A DNA stretch of 64,000 nucleotides from Lentibacillus daqui (lineage in GTDB: Bacteria > Bacillota > Bacilli > Bacillales > Amphibacillaceae), in the NCBI RefSeq assembly GCF_027186265.1, contig NZ_CP114176.1, forward strand, positions 3,534,001 to 3,598,000, written 5' to 3'. Each line of letters begins with the position of its first letter. Position 1 is the first letter of the stretch. Position numbers and translations under genes: made by a program. The notes beneath the pieces are model-generated. The model had not been told where the DNA came from. It saw nothing but the letters and a program-made list of their open reading frames with translations, and ran no database searches. Positions 26,523-34,912 of the stretch are shown here, one piece after another.

Positions 26523-28811
26523 TTAACTATGGCACGCCTCACATTCATCAATTTCCGCTTGTGATGTGCTTCTGACATAATAGGTCGTTTTCAATCCTTG
26601 TTTCCAGGCTTCAAGATGCAGATTCAATAAATCCTTTGCCTTAATATCATGTCGGACATACAAGTTAAAACTAATCGCTTGATCGACGTGACGCTGACGG
26701 GCCGCGTTCTGCTTAATACTCCAATGCTGATCCAATTCGTGTCTGGAGCGGCGATAATAGGCATATGTCTCGTGATTGAGGTCTGGTGGTGTTACTTTAA
26801 ATTTAAAATTCTTCTTCTCCTCGGCATATTCTACTGCATAAATTGGGTCAATCCCATCAGTTGAACCACCAATTTTTGCTGTAGACGAATTTGGTGCTAC
26901 CGCCATTAGCCAGCCATTGCGCAGTCCATGTTCACGAACGTCATCACGCAAAGCCTGCCAAGCCTCGGTATCATAGCCCTTGCGATCAAAATACGCACCT
27001 GTCTCCCACTCCGATCCAGTAAATTCCTTGTACGTTCCTTTCTCTTTTGCCAGTTCCATCGAAGCTTTAATGGCATGATAGGCAATTGTTTCATAGAGTG
27101 TATCGGCATAGGTTACCGATTGCTCTGACTCCCAATAGATTCCTTGCTTTGCCAACAAGTGGTGCCAGCCAAATGTCCCGAGTCCAACCGCGCGATACTT
27201 TTGATTGGTTACCTGTGCCTGACCAACCTTAATCGTGTTCAGATCGATCACATTATCAAGCATTCGCATTTGGATCGGCACCAGTCGTTCGATCACATCC
27301 GCTTCAACCGCACGAGGTAAATTAACCGATGATAGATTACAGACGACAAAATCACCTGGTTTTCTGATCATCACAATATTGCCTTCCTCATCCTGATATT
27401 CGTTCGTGATTGTTGTCGCCGACATATTTTGCATAATCTCTGTACATAAGTTACTGCAATAGATTGATGTATAGCCTTTGCCGCGGACATGCTTATTCGG
27501 GTTCTGGCGGTTTGCTTCATCACGATAGAACATGTACGGTGTACCAGTTTCCAGTTGAGCAATCATAATGCGGGCCATAATATCCATCGCCCGGTAGGTT
27601 TTCCTTGGCAGTAACGGGTGATTAACCGCTTCTTCGTATTTTTCGGTAAAATATTTCGTATCTGTTTCATCATAGAAGTCTTCTAAGCCAAGCGGGTTAC
27701 CTGATTCATCTTTCCAGCCCATGATTTGTTTCACCTGATGCGGGCAGAAAGTATGCCATTCGCCAATACTGCGGCCGTTCTCATCAACTTCCTGCAGCTT
27801 TTTCATAAATAAATCTGGAATGGCCACTCCAGTAAAAATATCGTGGGCTTTCCGGCGTTCGTCACCATTATTGGTTTTCAGATCAAGGAACCCATTCATG
27901 ATATCCTTATGAAAAACATCCAAATAAATGGCTACAGCTCCCTGCCGCTGGCCAAGCTGATCAACACTGACTGCGGTATCGTTCAATAAGCGGATCCATG
28001 GGACAACCCCTGATGAATTTCCTTTAAATTTCTTAATATCAGACCCAAGCGCCCGTACTTTTCCATAGTAAATACCAATTCCGCCGCCGTCTTTGCTTAA
28101 TCTGGCAATATCCCAATTATTCAGGTAAATCCCATCAAGCGAATCGTCCACTGTATCAATAAAGCAGGAGGACAACTGACCAAAACTTTTCCCGGCATTG
28201 GCAAGCGTTGGTGTGGCGACCGTCATATACAAATTGCTCATGGCCCAGTAAGCCTCTTTCACAAGTTCCAGGCGTTTATCCTTCATTTCGTTTTTCATCA
28301 ATGTCATCGCAATAATCATAAACCGTTCCTGTGGTAATTCAAACACCCGATGTTCATGATCCCTTGCTATGTACCGGTCGGCCAGTAAAAATAGACCAAT
28401 ATAATTGAATAACTTATCCCGCTCCGGATCGATCTCCTGACCAATAGCGATGATCTCATCTTTATCGTAAACAGCAAGCAAATCCGCTGCATAGATGCCT
28501 TTATCCGTAAGCGTTTGGATTAATTGATAAAAGTCTCCGTATTTTTTACTTGGATCATATCCGCGATTTACTGCTGCTTGTGCATAAAGATCATTTAAAT
28601 ACATCTGTGCCGCTACAAACGTCCACCCTGGCTGATCCATGGCAATATGATTTAAAGCATAAAATAATGCCTGCTCGTTTGCCTCCTCTTTCGTCACATC
28701 CATTGACTGTAGTTCCCGAATAACATCATCTGCCTTCAGGTTATACCGCTGTGCTGCATCTTCAATGACGGCAACAATTTCATCGACCATTGCATCCATT
28801 TGTGTTTCCAT
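26523..28811 (-). CDS. nrdA: NrdA, class I ribonucleotide reductase large subunit
   Basis: 762 residues from the ATG at 28811, 8 bases after GGGAGGA; the 49 extra upstream codons open in frame belong to the RNA leader. Catalytic R1: GQLSSCF (redox Cys), NLCTEIM (Asn, thiyl-radical Cys, Glu), VCNLSSVNLP (second redox Cys) and the C-terminal shuttle pair Cys757/Cys760 (ECEACHS). It reduces ribonucleoside diphosphates with NrdB. The N-terminus shows no convincing ATP-cone signature, so the usual dATP overall-activity switch may be missing or degenerate. Transcription is preceded by two NrdR boxes, a cobalamin riboswitch and a terminator. Confidence 0.96.
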   Translation of the reverse strand: METQMDAMVDEIVAVIEDAAQRYNLKADDVIRELQSMDVTKEEANEQALFYALNHIAMDQPGWTFVAAQMYLNDLYAQAAVNRGYDPSKKYGDFYQLIQTLTDKGIYAADLLAVYDKDEIIAIGQEIDPERDKLFNYIGLFLLADRYIARDHEHRVFELPQERFMIIAMTLMKNEMKDKRLELVKEAYWAMSNLYMTVATPTLANAGKSFGQLSSCFIDTVDDSLDGIYLNNWDIARLSKDGGGIGIYYGKVRALGSDIKKFKGNSSGVVPWIRLLNDTAVSVDQLGQRQGAVAIYLDVFHKDIMNGFLDLKTNNGDERRKAHDIFTGVAIPDLFMKKLQEVDENGRSIGEWHTFCPHQVKQIMGWKDESGNPLGLEDFYDETDTKYFTEKYEEAVNHPLLPRKTYRAMDIMARIMIAQLETGTPYMFYRDEANRQNPNKHVRGKGYTSIYCSNLCTEIMQNMSATTITNEYQDEEGNIVMIRKPGDFVVCNLSSVNLPRAVEADVIERLVPIQMRMLDNVIDLNTIKVGQAQVTNQKYRAVGLGTFGWHHLLAKQGIYWESEQSVTYADTLYETIAYHAIKASMELAKEKGTYKEFTGSEWETGAYFDRKGYDTEAWQALRDDVREHGLRNGWLMAVAPNSSTAKIGGSTDGIDPIYAVEYAEEKKNFKFKVTPPDLNHETYAYYRRSRHELDQHWSIKQNAARQRHVDQAISFNLYVRHDIKAKDLLNLHLEAWKQGLKTTYYVRSTSQAEIDECEACHS

Positions 28812-28845
28812 TATTTCTTCCTCCCTATGAAACTCCCTGGAAAAT

Positions 28846-28876
28846 GAAAAAATCCACACCAGAACTTGGAGTGGAT
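28846..28876 (-). terminator. leader terminator ahead of nrdA
   Basis: Minus-strand stem ATCCAC-t-CCA / TGG-t-GTGGAT followed by TTTTTT, between the cobalamin riboswitch and the nrdA ribosome site. It is the likely off-switch of the riboswitch. Confidence 0.75.
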
Positions 28877-29031
28877 CGAAACAACAATGCCAACAATCAT
28901 CAAGAAAGTCGAAGGAAACGTACATTCTTTCCCGTCCAATCTTGGTTGACACTATCATTTCATCTTCTCCATCCCCGAAGAAGTTGAAATTTTATTAGAC
29001 ACGCATTGAGTAAAGCATATTTTCAACGCCT

Positions 29032-29186
29032 AAAAGACTGGTCTCCTGACTCATGCTTCAACCTACACCCGAGCCCTTCCCGTTGATAGAATTACAGTGG
29101 TGTTTACTCAGTTTCGTCAGCATTTACAGTTGCGGGGGCAGTCCTGGATTTGCACCAGGTTCCCAATTAAGCAAAAGCATCTTTTT
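29032..29186 (-). promoter_or_regulatory. cobalamin (adenosylcobalamin) riboswitch
   Basis: Read on the minus strand it has the conserved blocks in order: GGTGCAAATCC, GCCCCCGCAACTGT, the B12 box ACCACTG, GGGAAGG and CAGGAGACC, closed by an AAAAGA/TCTTTT P1 stem. It lies about 220 bases upstream of the nrdA start and is followed by a terminator, so B12 should lower nrdAB expression by premature termination. This makes sense if the cell also has a B12-dependent class II reductase, not seen here. Confidence 0.96.
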
Positions 29187-29191
29187 GTCAA

Positions 29192-29207
29192 ATACTATAT
29201 ATAGTTT
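29192..29207. promoter_or_regulatory. NrdR box 1
   Basis: ATACTATATATAGTTT; the central ACTATATATAGT is a perfect palindrome fitting the NrdR box pattern. It overlaps the probable -10 region. Separated by 16 bases from box 2, the spacing typical of paired NrdR boxes. Confidence 0.8.
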
Positions 29208-29223
29208 TATTCTACAAAAAATT

Positions 29224-29239
29224 ACACAATATATTGTGT
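29224..29239. promoter_or_regulatory. NrdR box 2
   Basis: ACACAATATATTGTGT, a perfect 16-bp palindrome matching the NrdR consensus. NrdR represses ribonucleotide reductase genes when dATP/ATP levels are sufficient. Confidence 0.9.
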
Positions 29240-29320
29240 TGGCTACTACTATCTATCCTAAATTATATTTGTCAGTTTAGCAAGGGTTTTTTAATCGAAT
29301 CTAAAAAATCATTTTTTATT

Positions 29321-29719
29321 TTATCCAGCGTTAGTAAAGAACCACGATACAATAAGAAAGATACCCGCAACTCCCCAAATAGTAAGTCCTCCTATCCACC
29401 AAACGACGAATTTAGTGTTTTTGGACTCTCCTTTACCCCATGTATCTGCTTTTATAAAGGCAATCTTACGCTTCACATTTTTCACCGTAGAAAAATAAAT
29501 AAAGAATCCAATTACAAAGTAAAAAATAATTAACAAGGTTTTGATCACATCCACAGTCGTTATTTCCGAATTGAGCATAACAACGATCATGAGTACGACA
29601 GCAACATCCAAAAGATGAATCCACACCTTGACCTCCCTAAAAAGTTTCCTGCGTTTAGCTATCAAAAGGAAACTAAAATTTATACAAAGGGTAATTATAC
29701 TTATCACATCACATATCAC
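29321..29719 (-). CDS. hypothetical four-helix membrane protein
   Basis: 132 residues, unrecognised. Four hydrophobic stretches (about 5-22, 32-50, 60-78, 105-128) separated by basic loops (AKRRKLFREVK, KNVKRKIAFIK) indicate an integral membrane protein. No clear ribosome site before the ATG, so the start is uncertain. It is the first of three small membrane-protein frames on this strand in an AT-rich accessory stretch upstream of the nrd control region. Confidence 0.5.
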   Translation of the reverse strand: MICDVISIITLCINFSFLLIAKRRKLFREVKVWIHLLDVAVVLMIVVMLNSEITTVDVIKTLLIIFYFVIGFFIYFSTVKNVKRKIAFIKADTWGKGESKNTKFVVWWIGGLTIWGVAGIFLIVSWFFTNAG

Positions 29720-29828
29720 AATAGCAAAAAAATAAACCGGTTGTCATAACACCGGCTACATAGTAGTAAGTAATAAAATGCAACAAAAACTTTGCTTGAA
29801 AATTGAAAATGCGTAATGATCTAATTAA

Positions 29829-30074
29829 TTAACCACCAAACTGAAAAATCAATACACTAATTATAAGGCATATTAGTGCTATAAATATAACTATGTATAT
29901 GGTTCGTTCAGAAGGCGAGAGTTTTCTCTGTTTTTTTATTTTATCCAAATGCCGTAAGTATAAGACTGAAATAATAACAAATAAAACACTGGCTATCGCA
30001 CTTAAAATTTCTGCAAATAAAATCAAATGTACCACCCCATTTAGGCTAGTTAGCTCATATTCGGTTGGATGCAA
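29829..30074 (-). CDS. hypothetical small membrane protein
   Basis: 81 residues, unrecognised. Two membrane segments (about 14-40 and 58-78) joined by a strongly basic loop, RHLDKIKKQRKLSPSERT. ATG start after a GGGGGG site. Neighbouring small membrane proteins suggest one short transcript. Confidence 0.55.
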   Translation of the reverse strand: MHPTEYELTSLNGVVHLILFAEILSAIASVLFVIISVLYLRHLDKIKKQRKLSPSERTIYIVIFIALICLIISVLIFQFGG

Positions 30075-30103
30075 AATTCCCCCCTATGAATTAGGCTCTC
30101 ATA

Positions 30104-30313
30104 TCAATTAAAGTATGACATTATGTACAGAATAACAGCAAATGGAAAAACAATAAAAAACCAGTTTAATCCCTGTAGAATCCTTATCGAGATTGTATAA
30201 TTTTTATTTGTAGCCTTTCTAATATACAGAAATGAGATTAAACCGATTATCGGTGTGAAAAAGGCTAAATATCCGTAATTTGACGGAATCCATAAGTGTC
30301 TTTTTTTAACCAT
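30104..30313 (-). CDS. hypothetical small membrane protein
   Basis: 69 residues, unrecognised. Two membrane helices (about 14-31 and 45-65) around a basic turn IRKATNKNYT. It has a good ribosome site (GGAGGAGGGGGT) before the ATG. It is 30 bases upstream of the 81-residue gene. Confidence 0.6.
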   Translation of the reverse strand: MVKKRHLWIPSNYGYLAFFTPIIGLISFLYIRKATNKNYTISIRILQGLNWFFIVFPFAVILYIMSYFN

Positions 30314-30397
30314 ACTAGGACCCCCTCCTCCTTCAAATTGTTTTACAATCTAGCCCAATTGAAGCACAATCTTATCCTGTGAATGTACCTGGTTAAT

Positions 30398-30556
30398 TTA
30401 TTCTTCAATTTTTCTTTTGGATGCTGAAAAAGCAGTAATAACACTAGCTAAAATAACAAAAATAAGCATTCCGAAGCTAACAACACCAATACCCATTCCT
30501 ACCCAGGAACCAACAATGTATGATGTTATAAATAATGCCACAGAGGCATTAAGCAA
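30398..30556 (-). pseudogene. remnant frame downstream of the permease gene
   Basis: A minus-strand frame ending TAA at 30398 reads a hydrophobic sequence (ASVALFITSYIVGSWVGMGI, then FGMLIFVILASVITAFSASK) and stays open back to about 30615, partly under the 3' end of the permease gene in another frame. No start codon with a ribosome site is found (a TTG at 30556 is the first candidate). Probably a separate small gene or C-terminal piece that has lost its start. Confidence 0.35.
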
Positions 30557-31590
30557 ATCAGCAACGTAAAGTCTAATTTCTGTTTTATTTGGCTCGAGTT
30601 TTTTTCCTCCGGGCGTTTTTTTATCTGATTCTTCTTGGTCATTTTACGTTCTTCCAGAAATATATCGTTCATGCCTTTAACTATAAAATTCAGGGCTAAA
30701 ATAACCATCGTAAAGGCAATAATCACATCAAAGAACATCCAGGACCAGCCACTTAGATGATCAAACCCATTACCAACCATGCCGGACCATTCACTGGAAA
30801 CGGAAAGGTATGCGGATTGTCCATCACCCAGATCTTTTGCAATTGTCCCACCAAATAATAAATGAAAAAACCCAAGGTGAATGAGCAACACCAATACTTG
30901 AACAATTTCTAGTGTGAATTGAATAAACAAGCGGGGTATCATATAAGGTAGAACGTGTTTTCGCAATAAATGAATACGGCTCCCTCCCAGTGTTTTAGCA
31001 GTTGTAATAAATTCCATTTTATAGATATGGTCGACCTGATTTCCAATTAACAATGAAGTGGTTGGGATGGCTACAATCGTTAAGATAATCAACTCATAAA
31101 TAGCTCGTAGTACGAAACTGTATTCATCTGCTGTATAATTGGGAATCATGATCACGTCAAAAAGAAGCACATAACAGAGAAGTGCTGTTGGTATAAAATA
31201 AAATCCATTCACAAACCTACTGACATATGGCTTTATCCTGGAAAAGAATCCCCCGAAAAGAAAACCAATTATAGCCGATATCATAACCCGTAAACCGGCG
31301 ACAAGTATCGAAATACCTAACGTATATTTGGCCCCCTGTAATAACAGTACAAAAATATGTCTCCCTACTTCATCGGTTCCAAGTGGAGGTACTTCCAATG
31401 GATTAAATGGTCCGCTCCCTGTCATTTTCCCCTGGCTATCGTAGCGAAAGTCGGTAACTGGTATCTTGCCATGAAAAAATATAGCATGAATAAAACTGGC
31501 AGCTACTAACAAAACCAAAAATATAAATCCGCTCAAAAAAAGAGGATGTTGGAATAGCTTTTTTAAACGTTTTTCTGTATGCATCATCAA
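30526..31590 (-). CDS. Opp/Dpp-type ABC transporter permease (C-type)
   Basis: 354 residues. OppC-like: N-terminal helix, a long extracellular segment ending PLGTDEVGRHIFVLLLQGAK, then five membrane helices and the EAA loop TAKTLGGSRIHLLRKHVLP that contacts the ATPase. The last 50 residues (from FLEERKMTKKNQIKK) are charged and unlike the usual short DP-rich end, and a poly-A run lies there, so the 3' end may be altered by a frameshift. It overlaps the preceding permease by an ATGA. No ATPase or binding protein is next to it, so the substrate is unknown. Confidence 0.7.
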   Translation of the reverse strand: MMMHTEKRLKKLFQHPLFLSGFIFLVLLVAASFIHAIFFHGKIPVTDFRYDSQGKMTGSGPFNPLEVPPLGTDEVGRHIFVLLLQGAKYTLGISILVAGLRVMISAIIGFLFGGFFSRIKPYVSRFVNGFYFIPTALLCYVLLFDVIMIPNYTADEYSFVLRAIYELIILTIVAIPTTSLLIGNQVDHIYKMEFITTAKTLGGSRIHLLRKHVLPYMIPRLFIQFTLEIVQVLVLLIHLGFFHLLFGGTIAKDLGDGQSAYLSVSSEWSGMVGNGFDHLSGWSWMFFDVIIAFTMVILALNFIVKGMNDIFLEERKMTKKNQIKKRPEEKNSSQIKQKLDFTLLICLMPLWHYL

Positions 31591-32443
31591 ACCTCCACCT
31601 GTCTGCCGGTCATTTTTTCTATTATGCTCTGTCCCAAAGCCTGTATCGCATAAATGGGTACAAATATGAACAACAGACCCATTGCTAATATTGGGGGTGA
31701 ATAGTGCTCCATTATAAAGTGCATCAAACCGTCGATGTTGAATGCATATTCGATCATAAGCAGGTTGGACAGCATAAACCAGGTAATAGATTTGGCGTGC
31801 AAGAAGATATTGATAATGGCATTACGCAAAACGTGGGAAAACAAAATATTATGTGTTGTTAACCCTTTGGATTTTGCAAAATCGATATAGAGTTGAGCAT
31901 ATTCTTCCTCAAAATCGTAAATCATGGTACGGTAAAAAAGTAACGTCGGCAATATAGCCAGTACGATAATAGGTATGACAAATACCCGTTTATCTGCGAA
32001 GGAGCCAATACTAAAAAACACCATGTCCGTATGCTGATGGATGAAAATTGCTGCAAGAATCGAGAGACCAATTACAAGTACATCAGGAATGGATTCCCCA
32101 ATAAAGAATAGAAACTTGATCCTTTTACGCCCCTTTTCTGAAAGCAGCATTGTAATGAGGGTTAACGCCAAAGCGAAAAGAAATGCAATGAGGCAACGAC
32201 AAGTAGTATCATAGAATATTCCCAGCGTTGCCAGATACCAGGAAATACGGAATACGTTTTCTCGAAAACGTCGTATGTTATTGTACTTGGATGAACCATG
32301 CTCGATACAATTGATTCAACTGCATCTATGTAGCCATAAACATTTAGCTTTAACCCATCGAACAGAGCAGGTAACGCAGCTGCTAGAACAATACCCATAA
32401 CGGTAAGGAGAAACTTTAGAATGATACGATAATAAATACTCAT
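31587..32443 (-). pseudogene. Opp/Dpp-type ABC transporter permease (B-type), frameshifted
   Basis: Two frames make up one OppB-like permease. The first starts at the ATG 32443 (MSIYYRIILKFLLTVMG) and stops at 32162 after SMILLVVASLHFFSLWR. The second continues from about 32185 as AFLFALALTLITMLLSEKGR and runs to 31587, with the EAA loop FAKSKGLTTHNILFSHVLRNA. One missing base in the TCATTGCATTTC stretch near 32180 explains the break. Unless it is a sequencing error, the transporter is dead. Confidence 0.75.
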
Positions 32444-32748
32444 GTACTGTCCCCCATCCCATTTAGTTATCTCGGTGATTTCAATAAACACATTTCGAGA
32501 TGCAGATGTGGTAATGCTTTTTCTAACTTATTTTTTATGCAGTATAAAATAACCGCCATAGAATTAGAATAAATTAATGATATTTAAAAATGGGTGTTTT
32601 TTGCCCGTTCCCTCGAAACAGTATATTTCAAGATATTCTGATTAATATTCATATCCCTGGTAAGATGGTGAAAATTGTCGGTGGTAGGTACATTCTGGAT
32701 TGTCTGAAATCAGCCGCCCCCTGCACCAAAATCATATACCTTAGTAAT

Positions 32749-32824
32749 GTAAAGGAAAAACTCCTTTATTCACTGCTTATTCAGTGGACTCACCTCCTTG
32801 GGTTGGGCCCTAAGGAGGTTTTCT
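32749..32824 (+). ncRNA. three-hairpin RNA candidate with terminator
   Basis: Three stem-loops follow each other on the plus strand: AAAGGA/TCCTTT (32751-32767), CACTG/CAGTG (32771-32786) and ACCTCCTT/AAGGAGGT with inner GGG/CCC (32792-32819) followed by TTTTCT. The third carries CACCTCCTT, identical to the 16S anti-Shine-Dalgarno. No known RNA family is recognised. Confidence 0.4.
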
Positions 32825-32889
32825 ATATTTCGGGGTAAAATCCTGCCCATTTCCAGTAAAAATTTAGTTTTTTAACTTTGACCACCTGA

Positions 32890-33033
32890 TCCTCACTTAA
32901 AAAGAAAGTCACATTTGAGATGGATCCCAATCTTCATCGCAAGTTAAGCAGATACGCAGCCAATCACGACACCACAATGGTTACCGTTGTAGAACAGGCC
33001 TTAAATGATTATTTAAAAAGTACCGGCACATAA
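32890..33033 (+). pseudogene. ribbon-helix-helix (CopG/Arc-like) protein remnant
   Basis: Open frame SSLKKKVTFEMDPNLHRKL continuing SRYAANHDTTMVTVVEQAL and ending YLKSTGT. It fits a ribbon-helix-helix DNA-binding fold: beta strand KKKVTFEM, then two helices, as in antitoxins and plasmid-partition regulators. The natural start codon ahead of KKKVTFE is missing (CTT stands there after an upstream TGA); the internal ATG at 32920 would remove the DNA-binding strand. Likely a decayed regulator or antitoxin; no toxin is adjacent. Confidence 0.55.
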
Positions 33034-33381
33034 ATTCCGGGAATCTAGAATACATGGGAAAAAATATGTTCTTTTTTAAAAAAAGTATGATAGGAACGAT
33101 ATTTATTTTGATGTGATTTAAAAGAGGCATTTTTAATATAAATAAAAAGTGAATAATTAAATTGGCTACCGGCTTCGCAAAATGATAGCCGTATTTTATG
33201 GTGTTTTGCTGTCCCATATTTAAGAATGAACGCATTCCGCATGGCCGGACAGTTATTTGTAGGACCTTTTTAAAGTATTTTCAGTTGAGTTTGGTACCTT
33301 TTCTAGCAAACAGTGGTGCCACTACATTCTCCAAACGGTTGGAATCAGTAGATAACTAAGTATGAAACCAATTAAAAATGT

Positions 33382-33780
33382 TTAATTGATAAACTGTTGT
33401 ACAATTTGGGATACCATGAAAACAAGCACACTAAAAATAATTGCTGCAACCATAACATTGATTGGATTCCCTACAATAAAACCGGTATACAGACCTACCG
33501 TTCCAATCACCAAGAAAACTAAAATAAAAACAAATGATAAAGCAAGAGATACTAATATTTGACGTATAATTCTGTGATCTGCAATGACATAACCCGAATT
33601 CCAACTCTCATCCTTTTTCTTTATTAAAAAACTTATAATCTGATAAACCGCTGCGATTGAAAGTACTCCCCAAAAAACCCAGGAATTATTATTATTCATA
33701 AGTTTTGAATAACCCATGTAAATAAACTCGAACAGCAGTAATAAATAAAAAAGAAGTATCATCCACTTTTTGGCTCGCAT
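33382..33780 (-). CDS. membrane protein paired with an XRE regulator
   Basis: 132 residues from the ATG at 33780 (a TTG at 33795 is an alternative). Four hydrophobic segments (about 5-23, 35-53, 70-98, 105-130), with a lysine-rich loop IKKKDESWNSG. It follows the XRE gene by about 20 bases on the same strand. XRE regulator plus small multi-helix membrane protein is a recurring pair in Firmicutes (similar to DUF2178-like proteins); function unknown. Confidence 0.6.
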   Translation of the reverse strand: MRAKKWMILLFYLLLLFEFIYMGYSKLMNNNNSWVFWGVLSIAAVYQIISFLIKKKDESWNSGYVIADHRIIRQILVSLALSFVFILVFLVIGTVGLYTGFIVGNPINVMVAAIIFSVLVFMVSQIVQQFIN

Positions 33781-33800
33781 CCATCTCACTCCCAAACTTA

Positions 33801-34007
33801 TTATTCCAAAAAAAACACCTTTTCCACCGGCTCATTTACAATTGACGCTATAGCTAACACCACTCCAATCTTAGGTTCATATTTTTGTTTTTCTATAGAA
33901 ATAATGGTTTGTCTATGCACCCCTACCTGATCGGCCAATTCCTCTTGTGTTAAATCGGCTTTACGTCTTAAATACCTTACGTTGTTTTTAACCACCGTCT
34001 TTTTCAA
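33801..34007 (-). CDS. XRE family (YgzD-like) transcriptional regulator
   Basis: 68 residues from the TTG at 34007, 6 bases after GAGGTGAGG, giving MKKTVVKNNVRYLRRKADLT. It consists of little more than a helix-turn-helix: LTQEELADQVGVHRQTIISI is the HTH core and KYEPKIGVVLAIASI the following helices, ending VEKVFFLE. Short stand-alone XRE proteins of this type usually control their own operon with a membrane protein, which is the next gene. Confidence 0.85.
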   Translation of the reverse strand: MKKTVVKNNVRYLRRKADLTQEELADQVGVHRQTIISIEKQKYEPKIGVVLAIASIVNEPVEKVFFLE

Positions 34008-34393
34008 GTTTATCCTCACCTCTATTGTATAGTATCATATACATAATATAGTTTAAACTATACATACAGGTCTATAATACATCTTCAAAATATGTAAATG
34101 GACCTCTAATGACTAAAATCCTTAGGTTATAAATCACGAGTTTCCGGGTGTATACTAATGTATATTGACTGCATGTGGCAGGGGGACACCGCCGCTATTT
34201 ATGTTTGCAAACGCATTCGGAACTACTTTTCTTAAAATGCTTGCTGTCCCGTTTATATCAGCATTCAGCAACACACCACTTTTCTGTACGCTTTTTCCCC
34301 ACCCTTACTATCATCCGTTCCCTTCCTTTCAACTTTTATTATAGTCAGTAATTTGTGTAAAAAATATATAACAAGATCAACCGGGCGAAGGAA
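34008..34393. other. non-coding stretch between the XRE gene and a broken ATPase gene
   Basis: About 385 bases, AT-rich near the XRE promoter (TATAATAT-like and TATACATAC sequences). I see no gene, RNA or repeat that I can support. Confidence 0.4.
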
Positions 34394-34697
34394 ATGTTGG
34401 CGAGTGTAGAAATTAACCGGAAATGAATTCGCTCTCGTTCCAATTATCAGGAGGAGAAAAGCAGCGTGTGGCTATTGCTCGTGCATTGGTACACGAACCA
34501 GATTGGTTGCTAGCTGACGAACCAACGGGAAACCTGGATACTGAAACAGGGAAGACGATATTCACACTCTTGCAGGAAATGAACCGAAAAAAGGTTGTGG
34601 TGTTATTCTTATCACCTATGACCTAGGACTCGCAGAAAAATCGGATAGTTTCATAGATAGGAAGGATGGTGAAACGGTGAATAATAATGATTACTAA
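34394..34697 (+). pseudogene. ABC transporter ATPase fragment (LolD/MacB type)
   Basis: Only the C-terminal half survives, in three frames: LASVEINRK, then NSLSFQLSGGEKQRVAIARA with the ABC signature, Walker B in WLLADEPTGNLD, and after another shift GVILITYDLGLAEKSD, where the usual switch histidine is tyrosine (T-Y-D instead of T-H-D). Walker A and the N-terminal lobe are absent. Clearly non-functional. Confidence 0.85.
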
Positions 34698-34745
34698 ACC
34701 TTTCAATACTTAAAAAACTATTTTGACAGGTGTTATATCTGACAA

Positions 34746-34782
34746 ATAAGCTGAGTTTGATTGCGTATCAAACTCAGCTTAT
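34746..34782. terminator. 16-bp perfect inverted repeat, terminator-like
   Basis: ATAAGCTGAGTTTGAT / ATCAAACTCAGCTTAT with a 5-base loop, between the ATPase fragment and the convergent AGCS gene. The T-tract is poor on both sides, so termination is probable but not certain. Confidence 0.6.
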
Positions 34783-34912
34783 CCATATTTAACCATGCCA
34801 TAGAAAGGAAGAATCCAATCACGGCCATAAACTGCCCCACTGTCAGGTGAGCAGTTTATCATGCATTAACGAGCTGTAATTCTCCCACTGTATGAAGTTT
34901 CAATTTATAAAT

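Noticed and set aside
28812..28958. N-terminal extension of NrdA by 49 residues
   Set aside because: The sequence is the RNA leader with the terminator hairpin; the ATG at 28811 has the proper ribosome site.
29321..34697. Prophage or conjugative element
   Set aside because: No integrase, phage structural or transfer genes; only small membrane proteins, regulators and broken genes, so a decayed accessory region is the most I can support.
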